NCBI RefSeq assembly: GCF_030709675.1
Contig: NZ_JAUZQD010000006.1
Location: 62,001 to 126,000, forward strand
Reading direction: 5' to 3'
Source: Symbioplanes lichenis
GTDB lineage: Bacteria > Actinomycetota > Actinomycetes > Mycobacteriales > Micromonosporaceae
Length of the DNA: 64,000 nt
Below, in pieces: positions 16,398 through 26,058 of the stretch. The notes beneath the pieces were generated by a model. That model did not search any database. It worked only from the letters and a program-made list of their open reading frames with translations, and was not told where the DNA came from. A program made the translations under genes and the position numbers. How positions within the stretch are numbered: the first letter of the stretch is position 1; the number at the start of each line of letters is the position of its first letter.

Positions 16398-16786
16398 GCC
16401 TTGTCCAACCTGGCCACTCGCCGCGGCCCGGCCGTGCGGCGGTAACTCGCGTCGAGCAACTCGCCGATCTCACCCCAGTCGGTGCCGTCGCTCAGGTCGA
16501 CCCCGATCCACCCCGCATGCCCCACGTACGCGGGCACGAAGCACCGCCCCTCCTCCAGCAGCGCCGCCCGCTCGTCCTCGCCGGGCAGCACGAGCAGCGC
16601 GCAATCGTGCCGCTCCAACCCGTCCGGCGTCTTGCGCGAGCCGCCGTAGTGCGCGAACACCTTCGTGGTGTAGAACGACGGCCGCCCGTGCGAGATCTTC
16701 TCGGCCGCGTCGGGGAACGCCAGCGCGAGCTCCCGCACCCGGCCCAGCAACGGATCGGCGTCGTCGAACATCACCGGGTGGCCCAT
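16394..16786 (-). CDS. MmcQ/YjbR-family protein
   Basis: A 130-residue small alpha/beta protein of the YjbR (MmcQ) family, whose structure resembles a DNA-binding double-wing fold but whose role is undefined. Typical pieces are VRELALAFPDAAEKISHGRP near the N-terminus, SFYTTKVFAHYGG, and the C-terminal VPAYVGHAGWIGVDLSDGTD with WGEIGELLDASYRR. No signal or membrane segments. Its 3' end touches a 32-bp tandem array, and its 5' side borders a long hairpin element. Confidence 0.85.
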   Translation of the reverse strand: MGHPVMFDDADPLLGRVRELALAFPDAAEKISHGRPSFYTTKVFAHYGGSRKTPDGLERHDCALLVLPGEDERAALLEEGRCFVPAYVGHAGWIGVDLSDGTDWGEIGELLDASYRRTAGPRRVARLDKA

Positions 16787-16800
16787 GCGGGAATCCTACG

Positions 16801-16945
16801 GCGCGTCTGGCGGATCACGGCGTCGCCGAGGCGAGGCCCAGGTTTCGCGTGGTCCGATACCGGGGTTGTATCGGGCCGCCCGCACCGCGCAGCGAGGCGG
16901 AAGCTGGGTCCGCCGCAGGCCGTCGTGATCCGCCAGACGTGCCCT
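16801..16945. repeat. ~145-bp long imperfect inverted repeat (MITE- or hairpin-like element)
   Basis: CGTCTGGCGGATCAC (16804-16818) is matched perfectly by GTGATCCGCCAGACG (16925-16939). Complementarity continues imperfectly to the centre, where GATAC (16856-16860) pairs with GTATC (16868-16872) around a 7-nt loop. The whole element would fold as one long hairpin between two co-directional genes; the rhodanese stop codon lies at its edge. Confidence 0.7.
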
Positions 16946-17354
16946 AACGGCGGATGTCGGCCGGTTCGTGGCTGACGGGCAGCCCGGCGGCGAGCCACGC
17001 CTCCACGCCGCCGATCATGTCGGTGGCCGCGTGCAGCCCGACCGCTTGCAGGCTGGCCGCGGCGAGGCTCGAGCTGTAGCCCTGGCGGCACACCACGATG
17101 ACCTGCCGGTCGTACCCGGTCGCCTCGGGAATCCGGTTCGGCGAGGCCGGGTCGAGCCGCCACTCCAGGACCGTCCGGTCGATGACGAGCGCCCCCGGCA
17201 GCTCCCCCTGCTCACCGCGCTGCACGTCGGTGCGCGTGTCGACGAGCAGCGCCCCGGCCCGGACAGCCGCCGCGACCTCGTGCGGGCCGAGCCGCCGCAG
17301 GCCCTCGCGGGCCCGGCCCAGAACGTCGTCGACCCCGCGCGTCTCCATGATCAT
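16944..17354 (-). CDS. rhodanese-like sulfurtransferase domain protein
   Basis: A 136-residue single rhodanese domain. Visible features are GPHEVAAAVRAGALLVDTRT at the start of the fold, GALVIDRTVLEWRLDP, and the active-site loop VIVVCRQGYSSSLAAASL, with Cys in the CRQGYSS loop that carries the persulfide in this family, then IGGVEAWLAAGLPV. It would move sulfane sulfur or detoxify; the partner is unknown. ATG 17354 gives a normal-length domain; the frame upstream of it is Pro/His-rich and non-conserved in character. The stop lies in the terminal repeat of the hairpin element. Confidence 0.87.
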   Translation of the reverse strand: MIMETRGVDDVLGRAREGLRRLGPHEVAAAVRAGALLVDTRTDVQRGEQGELPGALVIDRTVLEWRLDPASPNRIPEATGYDRQVIVVCRQGYSSSLAAASLQAVGLHAATDMIGGVEAWLAAGLPVSHEPADIRR

Positions 17355-17415
17355 GACGCCATGATCGCACGGCGGTGGATGGGGAAACGGTTGTGCCATC
17401 TACGGCCGGGAAACA

Positions 17416-18426
17416 CTATTCGGGGGAGAGGGCGGCACAGCGGGCCAGCCGCGCGGCCAGCTCGCGGACATGGTCACGCAACTCGTCCGGCCGCTCCACC
17501 GTGAACGGCAGGTCGAGCCCGGCGAGCACGGCCGGCACCCAGTCGAGCCGCTCGGCCCGCAGCTGCACGCGGGTCCGGCCCTCGCCCGCCTCGGACGCGG
17601 TGGCCACGCTCCCCGGCAACCGCCGCCGGACCACCTCCACCGGCCCGTCGACCAGGACCGACACCTCGTGGCGGTAGCTCGCCCCGGACGTCACCTGCTC
17701 GATCGCGGAGAAGCCGTCCGGCACCGAGAAGCTGCCAGCGACCGCCGACGCCGAGGACACCCGGTCCAGCCGGAACGTGCGTACCTCGCCGCTGGCCGAG
17801 TCGGCGCCGGTCACGTACCAATGGCGGTTGTGCGCGACGATCCCGTACGGATGCAGCGTGCGCACCCGCCCGTTGTACTGCATCTCCACGGGCTGCCGGT
17901 CGCGCGCCGCCGCGGCGAAGGTGAGCAGCAGCGCGGGCGCCCCGGCCGGAGGCGCCGTGAACTCCATGGCCGCGAGCAGCCCCTCGAGCCGACCGGCGAG
18001 CGCCCGCGGCAGCACCCGACGCACCTTCGCCGCCGCCGAAGCAGCCGCCGGCAAAGAAGCCGAAGCAGCCGCGGGCAAAGGTGCCGAAGCAGCCGCCGGC
18101 GAAGGAGACGAATCAGCCGCCGGCGAAGGAGACGAATCAGCCGCCGGCGAAGAAAGAAAAGGCGGCGCGAGGCTGACCAGCACGGCCAGCGCCTCCTCGT
18201 CGGTCAGCATCAGCGGCGGCATCCGGAACCCCGGCGCCAGCCGATACCCGCCGTACCGCCCGCGTACCGACTCGACCGGCACCTCCAGATCGATCAGGTG
18301 CGCGATATAGCGGCGCAGGGTCCGCTCGTCGACGCCCACCCGCGCCGCCAGGTCAGCCGCGGTCCGCGTGCCCCCGGACTGCAGAACCTCCAGCACGGTC
18401 AGCACGCGCGCCGTCGGACGAGTCAC
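17416..18426 (-). CDS. WYL-domain transcriptional regulator (YafY-like) with in-frame tandem repeats
   Basis: A 336-residue regulator with an N-terminal HTH_11 (RVLTVLEVLQSGGTRTAADL, then RVGVDERTLRRYIAHL), the 'wing' RGRYGGYRLAPGFRMPPLML, and a C-terminal WYL domain (PYGIVAHNRHWYVTGADS, then EVRTFRLDRVSSA) that binds ligands or nucleic acid in the family. Between them (~92-135) lies an insertion of Ser/Pro/Ala repeats (PSPAADSS, then LPAAASAS) built from five 24-bp DNA repeats, absent from ordinary members. Last gene of a minus-strand operon beginning at 30019, starting 10 nt after the preceding stop; it may regulate that operon. Confidence 0.85.
   Translation of the reverse strand: MTRPTARVLTVLEVLQSGGTRTAADLAARVGVDERTLRRYIAHLIDLEVPVESVRGRYGGYRLAPGFRMPPLMLTDEEALAVLVSLAPPFLSSPAADSSPSPAADSSPSPAAASAPLPAAASASLPAAASAAAKVRRVLPRALAGRLEGLLAAMEFTAPPAGAPALLLTFAAAARDRQPVEMQYNGRVRTLHPYGIVAHNRHWYVTGADSASGEVRTFRLDRVSSASAVAGSFSVPDGFSAIEQVTSGASYRHEVSVLVDGPVEVVRRRLPGSVATASEAGEGRTRVQLRAERLDWVPAVLAGLDLPFTVERPDELRDHVRELAARLARCAALSPE
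18035..18154. repeat. five 24-bp tandem repeats within the WYL regulator gene
   Basis: Units begin at 18035, 18059, 18083, 18107 and 18131, each close to GMCGAAKCAGCCGCCGGC plus GAAGRA. Each adds 8 residues in frame (SPSPAADS-like), so copy-number change would keep the gene intact. Confidence 0.9.
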
Positions 18427-18435
18427 TACCCCACC

Positions 18436-19353
18436 CTAGAGGCGACGATCGGAACCCGAGGCAGAGGCGGCGATCGGGAACTCGAGCCGCGTGCTTCCGG
18501 AACGCACGGCGATCACGTCGACGCCGAGGTAGCGCTCGTGCGGGCGCGTGACCACCTCGTCGATCCGGGCGCACGGCAGCACCGTACGGGCCATGGAGAT
18601 GTCGTCGGCGTCGCGGGTGAACCACTCCCGCCGGTGGACGAGCACGATCTCCCGCTCGTCGGTGACCGCGATCCCGGCCTGCAGGTGCAACGGCCGCGCC
18701 TTGCGATAGAGCCGTTCCCAGGCCGAGGCCGGGGTCACGACCTGGCGCGAACCCACGTTGAGCAGCCGCATCCGGGGCTCCTGCCGCACCAGGTCGTCGT
18801 AGTCGTTGAGCAGCCCGGTGTCCTCGCGGCCGAGCCCCGGCGCCGCGGCCGGTCCCGGCTCCCCGGCGGCGAGCGGCGACCCGGCGGCGGGCGGCGACCC
18901 GGCGGCGGGCGGCGACCCGGCGGCGGGCGGCGACTCGGGCAGGTAGGACTCGCGGAGCAGCCCGATCAGCCGCTGCACGGGCGCGCCCGCCGAGCCGTTG
19001 TACGGAACCACGACGGCCGGCGCGTCCACGAGGTGCACGGTGAGCCGGCCGTCGAGCAGCCGGGTGCTGTCGGCGAGGGCGGCGATCCGGTCGAGCGGCA
19101 CCCGGATCGTCTCGTACGCGTCGTCCTGCCGCCGCAGCACGGTCAGCGTCTCGTCGTCCAGGGCGATCAGGTGGTCGTACAGGTGCATGCCGGGGTGGGC
19201 GTTGCGCCGCTCGATGTTGCGCGGCACCTTGAGCACCAGGCGGCACGCGGCGGGGTCGATGCCCGCGTCCCGATAGAGCCGGGGCAGGTCGTCGACGGTG
19301 CGAACCTCGTCGATCCAGGGCCCGAACGCGTCGAACTCCGCGGTGCTGATCAT
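18436..19353 (-). CDS. hypothetical protein with in-frame Pro-Ala-Gly repeats
   Basis: A 305-residue protein with no family I recognise. Its two halves are alpha/beta-looking (CRLVLKVPRNIERRNAHPGM and GRLTVHLVDAPAVVVPYNGS; later PLHLQAGIAVTDEREIVLVH and YLGVDVIAVRSGSTRLEF). The segments with VPLDRIAALAD and MARTVLPCARIDEVVTRPHE could form PH-like barrels, but that is a guess. They are joined by a linker of PPAAGS repeats (~143-170) made of 18-bp DNA repeats. Its ATG overlaps the stop of the ABC exporter gene before it (ATGA), so it is translationally coupled to the exporter. No signal peptide or membrane segment. Confidence 0.65.
   Translation of the reverse strand: MISTAEFDAFGPWIDEVRTVDDLPRLYRDAGIDPAACRLVLKVPRNIERRNAHPGMHLYDHLIALDDETLTVLRRQDDAYETIRVPLDRIAALADSTRLLDGRLTVHLVDAPAVVVPYNGSAGAPVQRLIGLLRESYLPESPPAAGSPPAAGSPPAAGSPLAAGEPGPAAAPGLGREDTGLLNDYDDLVRQEPRMRLLNVGSRQVVTPASAWERLYRKARPLHLQAGIAVTDEREIVLVHRREWFTRDADDISMARTVLPCARIDEVVTRPHERYLGVDVIAVRSGSTRLEFPIAASASGSDRRL
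18857..18934. repeat. 18-bp tandem repeats within the hypothetical gene
   Basis: Units near GGCGACCCGGCGGCGGGC start at 18875, 18893 and 18911, with degenerate flanking copies at 18857 and 18929. They encode the PPAAGS repeat in frame. Confidence 0.85.
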
Positions 19354-20984
19354 GGTGAAGAGTATTCGCTTGAAGAGTCAACCTGGTCAACCGCCCGGCC
19401 GTCGGCGAACGTCAGGATCCGGTCCGCCGCGGCCGCGGTGGCCGGTCGGTGGGCGATCGCGATCGTCGTGCGGCCCCGCGTGAGCACGGCGAGCGCCCGC
19501 TGCACCGCCGCGTCCGTCACCGGGTCGATGCCGGACGTGGCCTCGTCGAGGACGATCAGGTCGGGGTCGGCGAGAGCGGTCCGGGCCAGGGCCACCAGCT
19601 GCCGCTCCCCCACCGACAGCCGCTCGCCGCGCTGCCCCGCCGGGGTCTCCAGCCCCCGGGGCAACGCCGTGAACCACTCGTGCAGGCCGAGCCGGTCGAG
19701 GACGCCGATCAGGTCCTCGTCGGTGGCGGCCGGGCGGCCCAGGCGGATGTTCGCGCCGATCGTGGCGTCGAAGAGGAACGGGTCCTGCGGCACGCTGACG
19801 ACCCGCCCGGCCAGCGACGCCGGCGCGAGGGCGGACAGCGGGACGCCGCCGAGCGCCACGACACCGGCGGCGGGCTCGAGGCGGCGGGTGATCAGCTTGG
19901 CGAAGGTCGACTTCCCCGATCCCGTACGCCCCACGACCGCCACGTGCTCGCCCGGAGCCACGTCCACGGTCACGTCGTGCAGGACGAGCGGCCCGTCGTA
20001 GCGCGCGGACACCCCGGTGAGCCGCACGCCGACGGGACCCTCCGGCAACGACACATCCCCCGACGACGGCGCCGGGGCCGCCAGCGCGCGGGCCCGCCGC
20101 CACCCGGTCAGCGCGTTCTGCGCCTCGCCGAGGCTCTGCACCAGGAATTGCAGCGGCCGCACGAAGAACGTCACCAGGAACACCATCGCCAAGATCTGCC
20201 CCGCGCTCAGCCGCGGCCGCGCCGGATCGCCGAGGACGGCCCACCACACCCCGCCGACCAGCACCGCCACGGTCATCGTGGAGATGGCCAGCTCCCCGAG
20301 CGACGTGTTCGCGTGCAGCGGCACGAGCGTGCGGACCAGGCTGTCCCGCGCGCGGTCGACGGCGGCGTCCAGCTTTTCCCGCGTACGCGGCTCCGAGCCG
20401 GTCGATCGGATCACCGCCGCCCCGGCCAGCGACTCCGCCACGGCCGACTGCAGCCGGGACAGGTCCTGACGCGCCCGGCCGAAGCGGCGCGCGATGAGCC
20501 GTTGCAGCGCCGCCATGCCCACGAGCAGCAGCGCGGTGATGACGAGGACGGGCAGCGCGAGCTGCCAGCTGTACGCCGCCAGGATCACCGTGGCGATCAC
20601 CAGTTGCGCCGCGTTCGTGAGGAACTGGATCCCGCCGCCCTGCAGGAAGGTCGTCACCTGGTCGACGTCGCTGGTGAGCCGGGTGACCAGGTCGGCGCTG
20701 GGCGTCCGGTCGAAGGTGGCGGCGGGCATGGCGTGCACCTGGCGCAGCCCGGCCCGGCGCAGGTCGGCGAGCGCCTGTTCCACCTGTCCGTGCAGCCGCC
20801 GGTTGAGCACCGACGAGGACACTCCCGCGACCACGACGGCCCCGGCGCCCACAGAAACAGCCACCCCGGCGGTACGCAACCCCGAGTCGACCGCGTACTG
20901 GATCGTCATGGGCGCGACGATCCGCCCGGCGCCCGCGATCAGGGCCAGCAGCCCTGTCAACCACGTCCTACGCGGCACGGACAC
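19350..20984 (-). CDS. ABC exporter half-transporter with consensus ATP site
   Basis: A 544-residue fused membrane/ATPase half-transporter: six membrane helices in the first ~310 residues, then a nucleotide-binding domain. Walker A is GRTGSGKST, the signature is LSVGERQ (LSGGQ variant), Walker B is LIVLDEATSG with catalytic Glu, and the switch His is in TTIAIAHRPAT. All catalytic residues are present, unlike its partner, so this subunit carries the catalytic Glu of a heterodimeric exporter. I use GTG 20984, which overlaps the partner's 3' end by 17 nt; GTG 20978 is an alternative. Its TGA overlaps the next gene's ATG. Cargo unknown. Confidence 0.88.
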   Translation of the reverse strand: MSVPRRTWLTGLLALIAGAGRIVAPMTIQYAVDSGLRTAGVAVSVGAGAVVVAGVSSSVLNRRLHGQVEQALADLRRAGLRQVHAMPAATFDRTPSADLVTRLTSDVDQVTTFLQGGGIQFLTNAAQLVIATVILAAYSWQLALPVLVITALLLVGMAALQRLIARRFGRARQDLSRLQSAVAESLAGAAVIRSTGSEPRTREKLDAAVDRARDSLVRTLVPLHANTSLGELAISTMTVAVLVGGVWWAVLGDPARPRLSAGQILAMVFLVTFFVRPLQFLVQSLGEAQNALTGWRRARALAAPAPSSGDVSLPEGPVGVRLTGVSARYDGPLVLHDVTVDVAPGEHVAVVGRTGSGKSTFAKLITRRLEPAAGVVALGGVPLSALAPASLAGRVVSVPQDPFLFDATIGANIRLGRPAATDEDLIGVLDRLGLHEWFTALPRGLETPAGQRGERLSVGERQLVALARTALADPDLIVLDEATSGIDPVTDAAVQRALAVLTRGRTTIAIAHRPATAAAADRILTFADGRAVDQVDSSSEYSSP

Positions 20985-22609
20985 CACCGGACAGCTCGAC
21001 GGCCTGATCGGCGAAGTGCACAGCATCCGGCCGGCTCGTGGCGAGCAGCAAGGTGGGCCCGCCGTCGTGCACCAGGGCGGCCAGATTGCCGAGCACCTGC
21101 CGCTCCACCCCCGGGTCCAGCGCGGACGTGGCGTCGTCGAGCACCAGCAAACGCGGCGCCCGCAGGATCGCCCGGGCCAGGCAGATCCGCTGCCGCTGCC
21201 CGCCCGACATGGTCGCCCCGCGCTCGCCCACGACCGTATCGAGCCCGTCGGGCAGCCCGCGCACGATCTCGTCGGCCACCGCGACGCGCAGCGCCCGCCA
21301 GATGCTCAGCTCGTCGCGGGCCCCGGACAGCGTCAGGTTGTCCCGGATCGACTCGGCGAACAGGAACGGGCTCTGCGACACCACCGCCACGGTCGCCGGC
21401 ACCACTCCTCGCGCCAGCTCGCGCACGTCCACACCGTCGAAGAGCACAGTGCCCTCGGTCGGCGTGGCCTGGCCCCCGGCGAGGTCGAGCAGCGTCGACT
21501 TGCCCGCGCCGACCAGGCCGGTGACCACGGTGATCGAGCCGGGTTCGAGCACCAGGCCGGTCGCCGGAAGCCGGCCGGCCACTCCGGCGCCGCGCAGTTC
21601 CACCCGCAGCGGGTCGCCGGAGCTCAACGTCGCCGGGCCGAAACGACCGACTGCCTCGGACAGCACCGCCTGCACCCGCGCGAGCCCGGCCGAGGACATC
21701 GGCAGCATCGAGAGGAAGCGGCTGATCACGTTGAGCGGGATGGCGATGGTGATGAGCAGGTAGACCACGCCGACCAGGTCGCCCACGCCGAGCGCCCCGG
21801 AAGCCACGCGCGGGGCGCCGACGGCCAGCACGGCGAGGACGGCGACGGTGGGCAGCAGCTCGAGCATCGGGTCGAAGACCGAGCTGACCCGGGCCATCCG
21901 CAGATCCGCCGTGCGCAGGCGCTCGACGACGGCGCCGAACCGCGCGTCCTCCACCGCCGCGAGCCCGAGGCTGCGGACGACCGCGCCGCCCTCGACCGAC
22001 TCGTGCGCGACCGCGCCGACGGCCCCGCGCGCCGCCTGCGCTTCTCGTGCCCGGGGGGCGAGCTTGCGCTGGTACGCGACGTTGAGCGCGAGCACCCCGG
22101 CGACCAGCACCGCCCCGACCACCCCGAGCAGCGCGTCGCGCAGCGCCAGTTGCGTGAGCGCCAGCAGCAGCATGAAGACCATGCCCAGCGCGAAGTAGGC
22201 GAACTGCATGGGTGACCACAGCGCGTCGACGTCCGAGACGGCGTGGGCGAGCAGCCGGCCCGGCGACCGGCTGCGGTGCCAGTCGAGGTCCAGATCGAGA
22301 TAGCGGCGGACGACGGCGCGCCGGGTCTCGGCCTGCGCCCGGTACTGCACGCGGCCGGTTGCCACGCCGCGCACGAAGATGGTGCTCCACCGGACGGCCG
22401 AGATGCCCAGGACCAGCCCGGCGCTCAGCCACCACGCGCGGCCCGGCACCGCCTCCCCGGCCAGCGCGGGCACCACGAGGTGGTCGGTGGCCCACCCGAC
22501 CGCCTCGGCGCCGGCCACCATCGTGGCGCCGTTGAGCAGTCCGGTGACGGTGGCGAGCGTGGCCGGGCCGGGATGGGCGCGGGCGGCGGAGAACTGGGCG
22601 GCCAGCGCC

Positions 22610-22617
<8 letters not shown>
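20968..22617 (-). CDS. ABC exporter half-transporter with degenerate ATP site
   Basis: A 549-residue partner of the following ABC protein: membrane domain (~1-310), then a nucleotide-binding domain. Walker A is GLVGAGKST and the signature is MSGGQRQ, but Walker B ends LVLDDATSALD, with Asp in place of the catalytic Glu, and the switch region reads LLLATSRPDAV, with Ser where the His should be. That is the pattern of the non-catalytic site in heterodimeric exporters. The GTG start overlaps the upstream peptide-ABC ATPase gene by 8 nt, which ties an exporter to an importer in one transcript. Confidence 0.88.
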
Positions 22618-24219
<1,602 letters not shown>

Positions 24220-24223
<4 letters not shown>

Positions 24224-25098
24224 CGCGCGAGCTCCTGGAACGTCTTGGAGATGTGGTTGAGGCTGAGCACGAGCAGCGCCACGAACAAGCCCGGCAGCAG
24301 GCTCAGCCACCACGAGGTGACGAGGTAGTTGCGGCCGTCGGCGATGAGCGTGCCCCACTCGGCGGCGGGCGGGGCGGCGCCGAAGCCGAGGAAGCTCAGC
24401 GACGCGATCGCGATGACGGCCACGCCCGCGTCGAGCACCGCGAGCACCGCGACGGGACCCCACGAGTTGGGCAGGATGTGCCGGATCAGCACGCGGCCCC
24501 AGCCGGCGCCACCCGCGCGCGCCGCTTCCACGTACGGGAGCGTCTTGACCCTCAGCACCTCGGCCCGCGTGGTGCGCGCGAAGCCGGGCACGATGCCCAC
24601 GCCGACGGCCACGGCGACCGGGATGGTGCCGTAGCCGAGCGCGGTCACGATGGAGAGCGCGAGCAGCAGGCCCGGAATCGCCAGCAGCACGTCGATGAAC
24701 CGCATGAGCAGGGCGTCGGTCACACCGCCGAAGAAGCCCGAGACGATGCCGAGCGTCAGCCCGACGACGAGGGCGATGGCCAGCGCGATCAGCGTCGCCT
24801 TGATGGTCAGCGGCGAGCCGTAGAGCACCCGCGTCCACAGGTCGCGGCCGTAGATGTCGGTGCCGAAGAGGTGGCCGGCTCCCGGCCCCTGCATGGCCGA
24901 GGCCGGATCCGTCTGGTACGGGTCCCGCGACGTGAACAGGCGCGGGAAAAACGCTGACACGAGCACGAAGACGACGTAGAGGCTCGCGATCAGGAACAGT
25001 GGCTTCCGGGTGAGCTGCGTCAGGTGAGCGCCCCGGCGCACGGGCTTCTCGGCCGGTGCCGGAACAACGGCAACCGGTTCCAGGAGTTGTGCGGTCAC
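24220..25098 (-). CDS. ABC importer permease, DppC-like
   Basis: A 292-residue inner-membrane permease of the peptide/nickel class. The N-terminal cytoplasmic tail leads into the first helix (PLFLIASLYVVFVLVSAFFP), then the HLFGTDIYGRDLWTRVLYGS loop typical of DppC, five more helices, and the coupling EAA loop (YVEAARAGGAGWGRVLIRHI). It pairs with the DppB-like subunit to form the channel. The GTG start overlaps the preceding stop (GTGA, 25095-25098). Confidence 0.92.
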
Positions 25099-26051
25099 AT
25101 CGCTCCCTTGTGGACGAGATGGGAGATTCGCGGATCCAGCAGCGGATAGAGCAGGTCCACGATCAGGTTGACCGTCACGAACACCGTGGCGGCGAGCGTG
25201 ACGACCGCGAGCACGACCGGCACGTCCTGCGCGAGCACCGACTCCTGGGCCAGCCGGCCCACGCCCTCGCGGGTGAAGACGGTCTCGACGACGATCGAGC
25301 TGGTCACCGTCACGCCGACGATGACGCCGAGGATGGTCATCGCGGGCAGCGCCGCGTTGCGGAAGGCGTGCTTGAGGTGCACTGCCGAGCGCGACAGCCC
25401 CTTGGCCCGGGCCGTGACGATGTAGGGCTGGCGCAGCGTCTCGTCGAAGCTCTTGACGAGCACCTGGGCGAGCACGGACGAGGCGAGCACCGAGATCGTG
25501 ACGACCGGCATCACGAGCGACGACGGGCCCTCGTTGCCCAGGGCCGGGAACCAGCCCAGCTGGAACGAGAAGAACTGGATCAGGAACAGCGCCACGAAGA
25601 ACTGCGGGAACGACGCCCCCACCGCGGGCAGCCGGGTCAGGGCCACCCGCAGCGGGTTCCAGCGGAAGAACGTGGCCAGGTACGCCAGCGCCGAGCCGGC
25701 CACCAGCGACACCACCGCGGCGGCCGCACTGAGCTGCAGGGTCGGGCCGATGCGCTGGGCGATCAGCTCGGTCACCGGCACCCGCTGGGTCAGCGAGGTG
25801 CCGAGGTCGCCGTGCAGCAGGCCGGTCAGGTGGTGCCAGTACTGCGCCCCGATCGACCGGTCCAGCCCGAACTGGGCCTTCATCGCCGCGACCTGCTCGG
25901 CGGTCAGGCTGTCGGGCTGGATGCCGGCCGCCGCGAGCTGCAGCTCCATCGGGTCGCTGGGCAGCAGGTAGAGGATTGCGAAGGTCAGCGTGTACGCCGC
26001 CCAGAGCACGGCCACGGCCTGGGCCACGCGACCCGCCACGTACCTGGTCAC
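25095..26051 (-). CDS. ABC importer permease, DppB-like
   Basis: A 318-residue permease. Typical DppB features are the short N-terminus and first helix (GRVAQAVAVLWAAYTLTFAI), the ~65-residue periplasmic loop with LTAEQVAAMKAQFGLDRSIG and HGDLGTSLTQRVPV, and the EAA-like coupling segment (YIVTARAKGLSRSAVHLKHA). It starts 7 nt after the binding-protein gene and is translationally coupled to the DppC-like gene. Confidence 0.92.
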   Translation of the reverse strand: MTRYVAGRVAQAVAVLWAAYTLTFAILYLLPSDPMELQLAAAGIQPDSLTAEQVAAMKAQFGLDRSIGAQYWHHLTGLLHGDLGTSLTQRVPVTELIAQRIGPTLQLSAAAAVVSLVAGSALAYLATFFRWNPLRVALTRLPAVGASFPQFFVALFLIQFFSFQLGWFPALGNEGPSSLVMPVVTISVLASSVLAQVLVKSFDETLRQPYIVTARAKGLSRSAVHLKHAFRNAALPAMTILGVIVGVTVTSSIVVETVFTREGVGRLAQESVLAQDVPVVLAVVTLAATVFVTVNLIVDLLYPLLDPRISHLVHKGAM

Positions 26052-26058
26052 GGGCGGC

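Noticed and set aside
16771..17163. A minus-strand frame running across the hairpin element into the rhodanese gene
   Set aside because: It overlaps the rhodanese gene in another frame and reads through the palindrome; both strands give similar peptides because the element is an inverted repeat.
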